Positions 9,136 through 18,007 of a stretch of DNA of 64,000 nucleotides are shown here, piece by piece. Every line of letters starts with the position of its first letter. The first letter of the stretch is position 1. Under the pieces are notes generated by a model, which was not told the DNA's origin, searched no databases, and worked only from the letters and a program-made list of their open reading frames with translations. Position numbers and translations under genes: made by a program. Origin of the DNA: JAPOUP01 sp965203605 (lineage in GTDB: Bacteria; Pseudomonadota; Alphaproteobacteria; Rhodobacterales; Rhodobacteraceae); the NCBI GenBank assembly GCA_965203605.1, contig OZ241902.1, forward strand, positions 2,604,001 through 2,668,000. The letters run 5' to 3'.

Positions 9136-10197
9136 TCAGGCTCGGTGTTCGTAGGCCTTCATTAGCTTGCCCCGCAGGTCCGAAACGAAACCGTCGGAAA
9201 TTCGTGCATCATGGGCAATCGAATGCCAGAGACCGACTTGGTTTACATAGGTGCGCATGGCTCTCAGACCGGCTTCGAATTGATCCCAAGTCAGACCCAT
9301 GGCCTCTGGCCGGACATCAAGGCCGATGCCGGAAATCGTGTCCAGCATTTCCTCGGTCCGTTCGCCGTGGAGCATCGAACCCACGATGACGCCAAGCCCG
9401 ACTGGCTGGCCGTGTAGGAACTTCTTCCCGGTCATCTTTTCCAACGTGTAGAAAAGAAAGTGGTCAGTGCCCTCTATGTGGCGCGGGCACCATCCCGCGC
9501 CGTGGTAACTAGTCCCCCATTTGAGTCCGTAGACCAGCGCTTCGATGCCCCTGTCGTTCATTGCGCGGATGTTGTCGACGTTCTCTACAATCCTTCGAAC
9601 TCTGGCTATCGATTGCCGCGCAAGGTCTTCATCATAACGCCACTTCTCCTCGACCTTCCCTTCGCGTTCGGCGTACCGCCAATCGAGAATACCTGTATGA
9701 AAACACAGAATGTCACCTATCCCAGACCAGTTGAGCGCTGGTGGGCAGGCGGAGATGACACCGTAATCAATGTAGATCGACTCCGGAACTGCCCAGCCGC
9801 GATAGACCACCCTGCCATCAACCCGAACGGCTGCGCGCTGACCGTATACAGCATTCACTGACAGCGCGGTCGGCGCCTGGAACAGCGGAAGGTTGATGCG
9901 CCAGGCAAAGTACTTGGCTACGTCAAGTGCTTGTCCGCCCCCTAAGCCCAGAATCGCCCGCACCTCGCCAAGGCCAGCCACTTCACGGTCCAGATGCGCC
10001 TGCTCAATTGAACTGCAGAAGTAAGGGCGGCAGTCGGCACCCTCGAAGTGATGGCCGAAGACGGGCCAAAGATCTTCCATCGTCACGACGAGAAACGGCG
10101 GGTTTACGAAGTTGCGGAACTCATCCAGCAGCCCGCGGCCGAAGACCGTGGGAAAGCCGGATGCGAGATCCCGTCCGCGAGAGTGATCATGGAGCAT
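9136..10197 (-). CDS. Glycerol-1-phosphate dehydrogenase-type (AraM/EgsA-like) oxidoreductase, copy 1
   Basis: This 353-residue protein belongs to the iron-containing alcohol dehydrogenase / sn-glycerol-1-phosphate dehydrogenase superfamily. It has the nucleotide-binding LGLGGGQALDVAKYFAWR segment, the metal-site aspartate in IGDILCF, and histidines in HGAGW...RHIEG and FLHGQPVGLG. The protein at 14107-15168 is a paralogue that shares most of these blocks. This copy sits about 400 bases downstream of the main catabolic operon on the same strand. The family oxidises sugar or polyol phosphates with NAD(P); the substrate here is not known. Confidence 0.82.
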   Translation of the reverse strand: MLHDHSRGRDLASGFPTVFGRGLLDEFRNFVNPPFLVVTMEDLWPVFGHHFEGADCRPYFCSSIEQAHLDREVAGLGEVRAILGLGGGQALDVAKYFAWRINLPLFQAPTALSVNAVYGQRAAVRVDGRVVYRGWAVPESIYIDYGVISACPPALNWSGIGDILCFHTGILDWRYAEREGKVEEKWRYDEDLARQSIARVRRIVENVDNIRAMNDRGIEALVYGLKWGTSYHGAGWCPRHIEGTDHFLFYTLEKMTGKKFLHGQPVGLGVIVGSMLHGERTEEMLDTISGIGLDVRPEAMGLTWDQFEAGLRAMRTYVNQVGLWHSIAHDARISDGFVSDLRGKLMKAYEHRA

Positions 10198-10596
10198 CTG
10201 TCAGTCCTCTTGCGAGCATATGCGTTGCAGACGACCCGTCCCGCACGGACGATGTGTTGCCTTCCTATGTGCAGGAAGGTGCATAATTTCATCGCGCATG
10301 GCTTCAGTCAACCGAAGGAATCGACCGTCCTGGAGACTTCGCGAAATGTACGTGCGTCAAGAGCCCGGAGGCCGCGGCGGCTGCGCCACACACAGTTCGG
10401 ACGAGCGCGAGAAAGCTGTGTGCAGACGGGAAACTCCCGCTGACCAGAGGCGGGAGGCATCGCCGGAAATTGACAACGTTTCGGACTCCCCTGTGTCGGC
10501 CAGGCTCGAAACACTGTACTTTTCGAACAGGCCATGTCTGCGACCGGATGCCATCCCGGAGGACGGCGGCGGGGAGAGGTTCCAACGCGACCTGCA
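10198..10596. other. Intergenic region upstream of dehydrogenase copy 1
   Basis: About 400 bases with no convincing gene. It contains a small inverted repeat, CCTTCC...GGAAGG, around 10260-10280, about 70 bases before the start of the minus-strand dehydrogenase gene, which could be an operator or part of a leader. Confidence 0.4.
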
Positions 10597-11367
10597 TCAG
10601 TACGTCGCACTCAGCCCGCCGTCCACGCAAAGCGCCTGGCCGGTGATATAGCGGGCCAGTCCGGAGAGCAGGAACACGAAAGCGCCGGCACAGTCCTCGG
10701 GAGTTCCCGGACGGCGAAGGGGAATACGTCCCCCGGCGATGTAATGCAAGCGAAAGTCGTCGGATTCATGCTCATGCACCCCATCTTCGGCCAGGGCCAT
10801 GCGTGTGTCGATGAAACCAGGCGCGACGGCATTCACACAAATGGACTCGGCACCAAAATCCACGGCCATGGATCGCGTCAGCATGAAGAGACCGCCCTTG
10901 GCTGTGGCATAGGCGACCGAGCAAGGAACGCCGAAGAATGACTGCGTTGAGAGAGTGTTGACGATGGCCGGGGCGGATGACTTGCGGAGCATCGGCAGAG
11001 CAGCCTTCGTGACGCGCAGTGCGCCAGTCAGATTGATGTCGATGACCGAGGCAAAGCGTTCATCCGCAACGGTCCCAGCATTGCTGATATCGAGCACCGC
11101 GGCATTGTTGACGAGGCCGTCCAGCGCCGGCCAATCCGAGATATGGTCGAACGCCCGGGCGACGCTGCGGCCCCGACTGACATCAAGTGGGTGATGCCTC
11201 AGACGGCCGCCCAGATTCACGGTTCCTTCCGCCGCCTCGGACAGCGCTCTCTTGTCGGCATCGGTTGCGAAAACCTCGGCACCTTCGGCAAGACAGGCAT
11301 GAACCACAGCGAGGCCGATCCCACGCGCCGCGCCTGTGACGAGAATGCGGCGACCTTCAAGAAGCAT
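10597..11367 (-). CDS. SDR-family NAD(P)-dependent oxidoreductase
   Basis: A 256-residue classical short-chain dehydrogenase. It shows the cofactor motif TGAARGIG near the N-terminus, the NNAA structural motif, the catalytic Ser followed by YATAK (Tyr and Lys), and the C-terminal GQALCVDGG block. The ATG at 11367 is preferred over longer readings because the Rossmann fold starts within six residues (MLLEGRRILVTG) and the start overlaps the upstream gene's end by 11 bases. It probably oxidises or reduces an intermediate of the same pathway as the dehydrogenases and PLP lyase nearby. Confidence 0.88.
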   Translation of the reverse strand: MLLEGRRILVTGAARGIGLAVVHACLAEGAEVFATDADKRALSEAAEGTVNLGGRLRHHPLDVSRGRSVARAFDHISDWPALDGLVNNAAVLDISNAGTVADERFASVIDINLTGALRVTKAALPMLRKSSAPAIVNTLSTQSFFGVPCSVAYATAKGGLFMLTRSMAVDFGAESICVNAVAPGFIDTRMALAEDGVHEHESDDFRLHYIAGGRIPLRRPGTPEDCAGAFVFLLSGLARYITGQALCVDGGLSATY

Positions 11368-12565
11368 CGCCGTCACCCCTCCAAGCCAGAATAGCCGCCT
11401 CTCTCTCGCTCTTTGCCTCGCTCCAGCCGAGGCGGAGGCCACTACCCTCGGCGCGTAGGCGATCCGCCTCGTTGCGGATCGCCGCAGCCACCTTTGCCGC
11501 CTCGGCATCCGTGACATTGCATGGATCAAGATAGAGTTCCTGTCGCTCCATAAGGTCGTCGCGCAAGATGATCCGAGGATTGCGCAGCTTGAGCCGTCCG
11601 ACAAGTTCCCAGGCATTAAAGCCCGCCGTCCGGGGAGCAACGGTGATGCAAACACGCGTGATTGGATTGCCAGTCCAGTCGTCGTGGGGAGCAGGCGTCA
11701 GTCCGGGAACGTCCGCAAGATCTTTCAGCCAGCCATGGACGCGGGCCTCCTCGGCCGCTCGAATACCAGCGTGATCGCGGGTCTCCCAGAGTTCCAACGC
11801 CGCCATGGCTCCCACAACACTCTCCTTGCCCGCCTTCATCGTCCTGCCGATGCCTCGGTGCTGGAGGTAGGTCGCGCTGACCAAATCCGAGGCTCCTGCG
11901 ACAATGCCGCTCGTGACGCCGGCAAGAAACTTGTGTCCCGAATGGATCACTACTGAGGCTCCCAGCGTGATCGGCCCATTCAGGTCGTATTCGGACGCCA
12001 TATCCACGATCACCGGAACGCCGTGTTCGCGGCATAAGGCGATGAAGATGTCCATGGGAAGCTCGTTTTCCCGCACGGTATGGTGCGAGACGACGTAAAT
12101 GGCCGCAGCCGCGCCTTGCTTCAGCGCGGCACGGAGGTGCCAGATCTCGCACGCGGCGGCCGTGCCGACGGGGACGACCTCAGCCCCTGCAAGCCGGATC
12201 GCCTGGTCGACAGGCGCACCATAGTTGACCATATGACCCATCGGGAGCAGGACGCGCCGTTCGCCCGTGACCTGCGGCAACGCTTCGATCCTTGCGAGAT
12301 CGCCGCCAGTCATGCAGGCGGCAGCGGTCTGCGTCATGGCGGCGGCAGAGCATGCCGTAACGCATCCTGATTCCGCGCCGGTCATCCGCGCTATGACAGC
12401 GCCGGCCCGGGCCTGCAGTTCGTCCATGTCGACACAAGAGTCCAGGATCCGGTCTACCATGGCTCTTGTCTCGGGAGCCACGCGTGCAGCACCAATGCTC
12501 GTCATGGTTCCCGACGCATTGATGATCGGTGTCAGGTTCCAGCGCGCGAATGGATCGCCGGTCAT
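11357..12565 (-). CDS. SelA-like PLP enzyme, D-glucosaminate-6-phosphate ammonia-lyase type
   Basis: A 402-residue fold-type I PLP enzyme related to selenocysteine synthase SelA and the ammonia-lyase DgaE. Visible features are the N-terminal INASGTMTSIGAARV segment, VIVDMASEYDL (PLP-ring aspartate) and HSGHKFLAGVTSGIVAG, where the lysine should bind PLP. In this subfamily the reaction is beta-elimination of ammonia from an amino-sugar acid phosphate, releasing an enamine that becomes a 2-keto acid. A RidA-like gene in the same operon fits this chemistry. Start and stop overlap both neighbours. No selenocysteine machinery is nearby, so SelA proper is unlikely. Confidence 0.75.
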   Translation of the reverse strand: MTGDPFARWNLTPIINASGTMTSIGAARVAPETRAMVDRILDSCVDMDELQARAGAVIARMTGAESGCVTACSAAAMTQTAAACMTGGDLARIEALPQVTGERRVLLPMGHMVNYGAPVDQAIRLAGAEVVPVGTAAACEIWHLRAALKQGAAAAIYVVSHHTVRENELPMDIFIALCREHGVPVIVDMASEYDLNGPITLGASVVIHSGHKFLAGVTSGIVAGASDLVSATYLQHRGIGRTMKAGKESVVGAMAALELWETRDHAGIRAAEEARVHGWLKDLADVPGLTPAPHDDWTGNPITRVCITVAPRTAGFNAWELVGRLKLRNPRIILRDDLMERQELYLDPCNVTDAEAAKVAAAIRNEADRLRAEGSGLRLGWSEAKSEREAAILAWRGDGDAS

Positions 12566-13614
12566 TGCAGCCTCTCGCCGTTCTCAGGGTGGAAAACATG
12601 AAGCCGGTCAGGACGAATCCCCAGTTCCACGTCCTGCCCGGGCGCGATATTGGTGCGGAGTTCACCGTTCGTCCGGGCAGTCAGTGCCGCACCCTTTCGT
12701 GTTGTCAGATGCACAAGGATTTCGTGCCCAAGGTCTTCCATGCGTACGACACGCGCAGTTCCGATTCCAACCTCTTTGCCGGACCCGATCAGCACATGCT
12801 CGGGACGAATGCCGGCAAGCGTGCCCGTTGGGTGCACGAGGCGACGGTCGGATGATATCGCATCCGCAAGCAGGGTTTCCGCCGCAAGCAGGTTCATGCG
12901 CGGACTACCGATGAAACCGGCGACGAATGCGTTTGCGGGCCGATCATAGAGTTCAATGGGTGCGCCGACCTGCATGACACGGCCACCGTTCATGACCGCG
13001 GTCCGGTCGCCCATTGTCATCGCCTCGACCTGATCGTGGGTGACGTAAACGGTCGTGGTGCCGAGATCACTTTGCATCTGCGAGATCTCTCCCCGCATCT
13101 GGACCCTGAGCTCTGCGTCGAGATTTGACAGGGGTTCATCAAGGAGAAAGGCTGCCGGTCTGCGGATCATCGCGCGGCCAAGCGCGACCCTCTGGGCTTG
13201 TCCTCCCGACAACTGATGCGGTTTCCGGTCCAGAAGCTCGGCCAGGCCCAGCATGTCGGCCACCCGATCCACTTCGCTCTCGGCAACAGAGCGCTCCGTC
13301 CTTCGCAGCTTTAGGCCGAACGACAGGTTCCCTCGGACGGACATGTTAGGAAACAGGGCGTAGGACTGGAAGACCATGGAAATGTTACGTTCGGCGGGCG
13401 ACAGCTCGTTCGCACGCACACCCCCGATCATCAGATCTCCCGACGAGATGGTCTCAAGCCCCGCAATCATTCTGAGCGTCGTCGACTTGGCACATCCCGA
13501 GGGTCCGACCAAGACCATGAACTCGCCCTCGAGCACATGCAGGTTGAGGTTTTGGATGACCTCGATATCTCCGGAATAGCGTTTGGACGCCCCTTTGAAT
13601 CGTATCTCGCTCAT
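12562..13614 (-). CDS. ABC importer ATPase (UgpC/MsmK-like)
   Basis: A 350-residue ATPase from the ATG at 13614, which overlaps the previous stop; longer readings add a non-homologous N-terminus. Walker A reads GPSGCAKST, with alanine where most proteins have glycine; I recall this variant from related alphaproteobacterial sugar ATPases. The signature is LSGGQAQR, Walker B FLLDEPLSNLD and the H-loop YVTHDQ. Residues 240-350 are the TOBE/MOI regulatory domain (GIRPEHV, GIRPDRLHVF). It powers the two MalF/MalG-type permeases upstream. Confidence 0.9.
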   Translation of the reverse strand: MSEIRFKGASKRYSGDIEVIQNLNLHVLEGEFMVLVGPSGCAKSTTLRMIAGLETISSGDLMIGGVRANELSPAERNISMVFQSYALFPNMSVRGNLSFGLKLRRTERSVAESEVDRVADMLGLAELLDRKPHQLSGGQAQRVALGRAMIRRPAAFLLDEPLSNLDAELRVQMRGEISQMQSDLGTTTVYVTHDQVEAMTMGDRTAVMNGGRVMQVGAPIELYDRPANAFVAGFIGSPRMNLLAAETLLADAISSDRRLVHPTGTLAGIRPEHVLIGSGKEVGIGTARVVRMEDLGHEILVHLTTRKGAALTARTNGELRTNIAPGQDVELGIRPDRLHVFHPENGERLQ

Positions 13615-14125
13615 CTCCACGGCATCCAGCCGGGCGAAACCGAAACGATGGCGTCGGTCTCGACGGTGATGTTGCCCGGAAGCGAGCCCATGCCGACGGC
13701 CGCCTGGGCATGACGGCCGCACGCGCCGAAGACTTGGCAGAAGAGATCTGAGCAGCCGTTGATAACGGCCAGTTGCTCAGCGAAGTCCGGTGTGCAGTTC
13801 ACCTTGCCGAAGACCGTTCTGATCTGTGCGACGTGATCCAGAGATCCGAACATCTCCTTCATCGCACTGATGAGAACCAGTCCGGTTCGCATGGCGTGGT
13901 GCCTGACCTCCTCGGTACTGACGTCGCGTCCAGCCTTGCCGCGGGCCATTTCCCCGTTTTCCAGCAGCAGGCACTGGCCGGAGATATACAGCGTTGCTCC
14001 GGCAACCGAGCCAAAGTCGAAATTCCAGACAGCGGCAGGTATGGGGGCAGACTCAGGCCGAAGGAGACAAGGCGACCCTCGGGGCAGGATACATCGGGTA
14101 ACTCCGCTACTTGTTGAAGCTCCAT
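13611..14125 (-). pseudogene. RidA (YjgF/UK114) family reactive-intermediate deaminase, frameshifted
   Basis: The N-terminal half is read from the ATG at 14125 (MELQQVAELPD...FGLSLPP) and the remainder in a second frame (APIPAAVWNFDFG...ATLYISGQ...). Joined at the run of five Gs at 14043-14047, the two parts give a normal RidA protein of about 171 residues, including LYISGQ and the C-terminal VETDAIVSV region. One extra G would restore the frame. RidA hydrolyses enamines and imines released by PLP enzymes, matching the ammonia-lyase gene two positions downstream. The run could hide a sequencing error rather than a true mutation. The start overlaps the upstream gene by 19 bases. Confidence 0.75.
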
Positions 14126-15168
14126 GTCGAGAACGCTCCCTCAATTCTGTTCCGGGCTTCGTTCAGAAAGTCGTATGTGACCACAAAATCGTTGGCTATT
14201 CCATAGGCAAGTCCCTCGCGTGTCACGAACCCCTTCAGGTTCCGCATCGCCCCGAACACGTCTGCCCATGTCAAGTTCATCGCAGATGGGCGAATATCTA
14301 TACCAAGGCTGGAAACCGCATCCAGAAGCTCGTCGATGCGCGCACCGTGCATCATTGCGCCAAGAACGAGACCTAGGCAGACGGTCTGGCCGTGGAGGAA
14401 CTTCTTCCCGGTCCCTGCCTCGAGCGCGTAGAAGACGTAGTGCTCGACGCCTTCTATATGACGCGGGTTCCAGCCTGCGCCATGGTAGGACGCGCCACCC
14501 CAATTCAGAGCATCGACTATCAGAGCGATGCCGCGCGGACTGAGCGCCTTGATCTCCTCAAGTTCGGAAAGAACGGCTTCGGCCTTTGATAGGGAGATTC
14601 GGGCGAGGCTGTCGTCATAGGGCCAGCGGGCCTCGCACCGGCCCTTCGACTCGGCATAACGCCAGTCCATGACACCAGTGATGAAGCAAAGGACATCGCC
14701 GACGCCTGCGACGTTCAGGGCCCGAGGGGCGGTTTCGATGATGTCGAGGTCAATATAGATCGTCTCGGGGACTGCCCAGCCTACATACCTGACGATGCTG
14801 TTTTCGCGCACGGCCGCACGGTGGCCGAACACGGCATCGACTGAAAGCGACGTCGGGAACTGGAACAGCGGAAGGTTCAGACGCCAAGCGAAGTACTTTG
14901 CGGCGTCGATGGCTTGACCGCCTCCGAGACCAACCACGGACGCGAAATCCCTCAACTTGGAGGTGTCGGCTTCAAGGCTCGTTCGTTCCATGGATCCTAC
15001 GAAATGGAATTCCGCGTCAGGCGGCAGGTCGTCGCGGAAGACGGGCCACAGGTCCTCCATTGTGACGATCAGCATTTTCGGGCACACGAAATTCGACACC
15101 TCTGACAGCAGTTTTCGCCCGAAGACGGTCGGGAACTGCGAGATATCGTTTTCTCTGAACGGCATCAT
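14107..15168 (-). CDS. Glycerol-1-phosphate dehydrogenase-type oxidoreductase, copy 2
   Basis: A 353-residue paralogue of the protein at 9136-10197, with the same start block (FPTVFGRKLLSEV), VGLGGGQAIDAAKYFAWR cofactor segment, GVGDVLCF metal aspartate, and histidines in YHGAGW, RHIEG and FLHGQT. It lies directly after the MalG-type permease (adjacent stop and start) and overlaps the RidA gene, so it is clearly part of the ABC-transporter operon. Two similar enzymes in one pathway could act on successive or stereoisomeric substrates, or one may be redundant. Confidence 0.83.
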   Translation of the reverse strand: MMPFRENDISQFPTVFGRKLLSEVSNFVCPKMLIVTMEDLWPVFRDDLPPDAEFHFVGSMERTSLEADTSKLRDFASVVGLGGGQAIDAAKYFAWRLNLPLFQFPTSLSVDAVFGHRAAVRENSIVRYVGWAVPETIYIDLDIIETAPRALNVAGVGDVLCFITGVMDWRYAESKGRCEARWPYDDSLARISLSKAEAVLSELEEIKALSPRGIALIVDALNWGGASYHGAGWNPRHIEGVEHYVFYALEAGTGKKFLHGQTVCLGLVLGAMMHGARIDELLDAVSSLGIDIRPSAMNLTWADVFGAMRNLKGFVTREGLAYGIANDFVVTYDFLNEARNRIEGAFSTWSFNK

Positions 15169-16002
15169 TCAACCCTTGACCGCGCCAAGAGTCAGGCCCT
15201 TGACAATGTGTTTCTGTGCGAGGATCGCGAAAATCAACATCGGCACTACCGCGACGGTCGAGGCGGCCGCCATCGCGCCCCAGTCAAGCGCCGCATACCC
15301 CCGGAAACCGGTGACGCCCAGCGTGACGGTCTGCGCCTTCGAAAACGTCAGGCCCAGGGCGATGGCAAGCTCATTCCAGATCCAGATGGCATTAAGGATC
15401 GCGGTTGCGATCACGCCTGGCAGAGTGCAGGGTATGTAGATCCTGATCAGGATCTGGAAGTTGGAGGCACCTTCGATCCGCGCCGCCTCGTCTATTGCGG
15501 GATTGATCTCGCGGAAGAATGAACCGAGCAGCCAGATCGACAGCGGCAGTACGTGAACCTGGTACATCAGCGCAAGCCCGATATGCGTGTCGTAGAGCCC
15601 GGTCCACTGGTAGAGCGAGAACATGGGCAGGACGAACAGGAATTCTGGAAGCATGTAGGCGAGGATCAGCCAGATACCGACGAGGTTCCGACCGCGCACC
15701 CTCATCCGGACGATGGCATAGGCCGCGGGGATCGCGATGGTAAGCGAGAGCGCTACACCTGCCACTCCGACTATGACGGTGTTGAGGAAGGTGTACCTGA
15801 ACGTGTCGTGTGTCCAGAGCTTCAAAAAGTTCGCCAAGGTCGGATCGAAGATCCAGAGCGGAGGGCTGGCCAGGCCGTCGCGTCTAGTTTTGAGCGCGGT
15901 AGCTAGAACCCAATAGACCGGGAAGAGGCTGAACAGCACCATGGCGGCCGTGAAGACATGGGCCCAGACAATCGAAAGGCGCTCACCGGCGCGGGAAATC
16001 AC
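15169..16002 (-). CDS. ABC sugar-type permease, MalG family
   Basis: A 277-residue protein with six membrane segments. The EAA loop (EAARIEGASNFQILIRIYIPCTLPG) is in the expected cytoplasmic position and contacts the ATPase. Its start overlaps the stop of the MalF-type gene by four bases. The C-terminus (QKHIVKGLTLGAVKG) is the usual MalG ending. Together with the partner permease, ATPase and interrupted binding protein it forms a CUT1-type carbohydrate importer. Confidence 0.9.
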   Translation of the reverse strand: MISRAGERLSIVWAHVFTAAMVLFSLFPVYWVLATALKTRRDGLASPPLWIFDPTLANFLKLWTHDTFRYTFLNTVIVGVAGVALSLTIAIPAAYAIVRMRVRGRNLVGIWLILAYMLPEFLFVLPMFSLYQWTGLYDTHIGLALMYQVHVLPLSIWLLGSFFREINPAIDEAARIEGASNFQILIRIYIPCTLPGVIATAILNAIWIWNELAIALGLTFSKAQTVTLGVTGFRGYAALDWGAMAAASTVAVVPMLIFAILAQKHIVKGLTLGAVKG

Positions 16003-16880
16003 GAGCTGGCCTCCCCACGCCGTTGCAATGATTGCAACGCCAGCGAGACGACGAGGATCAGAAGTGAGAACAGGATCATCGTCGCCATGGCCTTGCCGAT
16101 CTGCTGATAGCTGTAGGCTGTCCTGTAAACGAACGTCTGCACGACCTCAGTCGACAGACCTGGCCCGCCGCCAGTGGTGCCGAATACGATATCGAACACC
16201 TTCAGCGTGTCGATCGCGCGGATGATGACGACCGTGATCAGGAGTCCGCGCAGCATCGGAAGCTTGATGCGCCAGAAAATGGTGAACTCGCTTGCACCCT
16301 CGACGCGTGCAGCCTCGATTGGGCCGACAGGCAGTCCCCCGAGGCCCGCAAGGACGATGATGAAGACGAAGGCTGTCTGCCACCAGACGTCGACGGCGAT
16401 GATAGACGGCATCGCCGTCGCCGCGGCTCCATAGAAGGCCGAGGGGCCAAGGCCAAGAGCGCCGAGAAGATGGTTGACGATTCCGAGAAACGGATCGAAC
16501 ATCACCTTTGACATGAGGGCAACCACTATGCCCGAAACCATCAGCGGCAACATGATCAGCGCCCGGATCAAATCAGCCCGGATCGCGAGCTTGTCGACCT
16601 GAACGGCAAGGTATAGGCCAAGAATGACCTCGAGCACGGTTGCGGATGCGGCAAATACAACCGTGTTTCGCATCACGATCCAGAACTCGGCGTCCCCGAG
16701 CAACGCCTTGTAGTTCGACATTCCGACGAACTGGAACTGATTACCCCAGTTCCAGTTTGTCAGCGAGACAGCTAGCCCGAATCCGACCGGGTAGAGCGAG
16801 GTCAGCGCCAGAACGGCAAGGCATGGCAGGATAAACCAGAACGGCGAAGCATCGCCGATGGGCCTGAGCGCAGGGTTCAT
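15999..16880 (-). CDS. ABC sugar-type permease, MalF family
   Basis: A 293-residue reading from the ATG at 16880, chosen because GGGAGAGCGAG precedes it and the preceding 42 codons look non-coding. Six membrane segments are visible, starting with PFWFILPCLAVLALTSLYPVG. The EAA loop reads IEAARVEGASEFTIFWRIKLPMLRG. It forms the channel with the MalG-type protein. It lies 55 bases after the binding-protein gene, whose disruption could leave the importer without substrate delivery. Confidence 0.9.
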   Translation of the reverse strand: MNPALRPIGDASPFWFILPCLAVLALTSLYPVGFGLAVSLTNWNWGNQFQFVGMSNYKALLGDAEFWIVMRNTVVFAASATVLEVILGLYLAVQVDKLAIRADLIRALIMLPLMVSGIVVALMSKVMFDPFLGIVNHLLGALGLGPSAFYGAAATAMPSIIAVDVWWQTAFVFIIVLAGLGGLPVGPIEAARVEGASEFTIFWRIKLPMLRGLLITVVIIRAIDTLKVFDIVFGTTGGGPGLSTEVVQTFVYRTAYSYQQIGKAMATMILFSLLILVVSLALQSLQRRGEASS

Positions 16881-18007
16881 CTCGCTCTCCCATCTGGACG
16901 CCGTGTTGAGAAGCTGCCGCGCTGCCCTTGGAGGATCAGTTGGCGACCAACTTCCGGAAATCGGACTGGGCGGCCGCGGCGGCCTCGGATGGATCTGCGC
17001 CGCCATATATCTCTTGGATCACGTCCACGATTCGGAGCGCAAACTCGCTCCAGCCGGCTCGTTGGACCACGGAAGTCTGGGAATTCGGCATCGCCGCGGC
17101 AACGGCATCGATGTATCCCTGCGGGAAGCTGGACGCATATTCTGCGTCGCTCCAAGTGGACAGCCGCGGCGCACCGCCGTGCAGCTTGCCGATGGCGGTC
17201 GCGTTGTCGGCATTCGACATATACTGAATGAATAGCCACCCGACTTCTGCATTGGTCGCGTTCCGTGGAATGCCGAAACCCCACTGCCAGTGGGCCGTGT
17301 AGGGCTGGCCTTCGTCATTGTCGATCGGAATGACCGAGTAGCCTACCTTGCCGGCGATCGGACTTTCATCCATGTTCTCGAAACCTGGCGCAAACAGACT
17401 GGCATCGATGAAGAACGCTGCACCACCAGCCATGAAGAACTGCGACGCGTCGGGCCAATCCATCGCCTGAATGTTGACCGGTCCGGATTTCATCAGTTCC
17501 GCATAGTTCGAAAGGCCGCGAACGATATCGGGGTCGTCCATGCGCGGCGCTGACCAGTCGCCATCGAACCACACATTATAGGGGGCAGAGCGGTCGGCCT
17601 CGCCAACCGAGTTGTTCACGAAGCCGGTGATGGTGTCGATGAGCGTGTCAGACCGGATTCCCCGCAGGACTGCTCCGGCAACTGCACCCCCGCTTTCCTC
17701 CTTCACTTCGCGCGCAGCGGAGATGAGTTCACCCATCGTCGTTGGCATCTTGCCGTCAAGGTACCGGTCCACATGGTCCATGTTGGCGAAGAGGATGTAG
17801 GTTTCAAAGGACGCCGGGATGCCGTGATACTCCCAACTGCCGTTGACGTCGTACCTAGTCGAATCGAGGAAGCCCGCCGGCATGTCGGCTAGGTCGTAGT
17901 CGGACGCTGTGAGGTTGGGGTCTTCGATGAACCCCTGAAGCGAGTGGACAAGCCCGTTGGTGTGCTGCGTGTAGGCGGTAGAATCCATGGGCAGGAAGTA
18001 GACATCC

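Noticed and set aside
11357..12565. Calling the PLP enzyme selenocysteine synthase (SelA)
   Set aside because: No SelB, SelD or tRNA-Sec gene is nearby and the neighbours are sugar-catabolic genes; the SelA-like ammonia-lyase group fits better.
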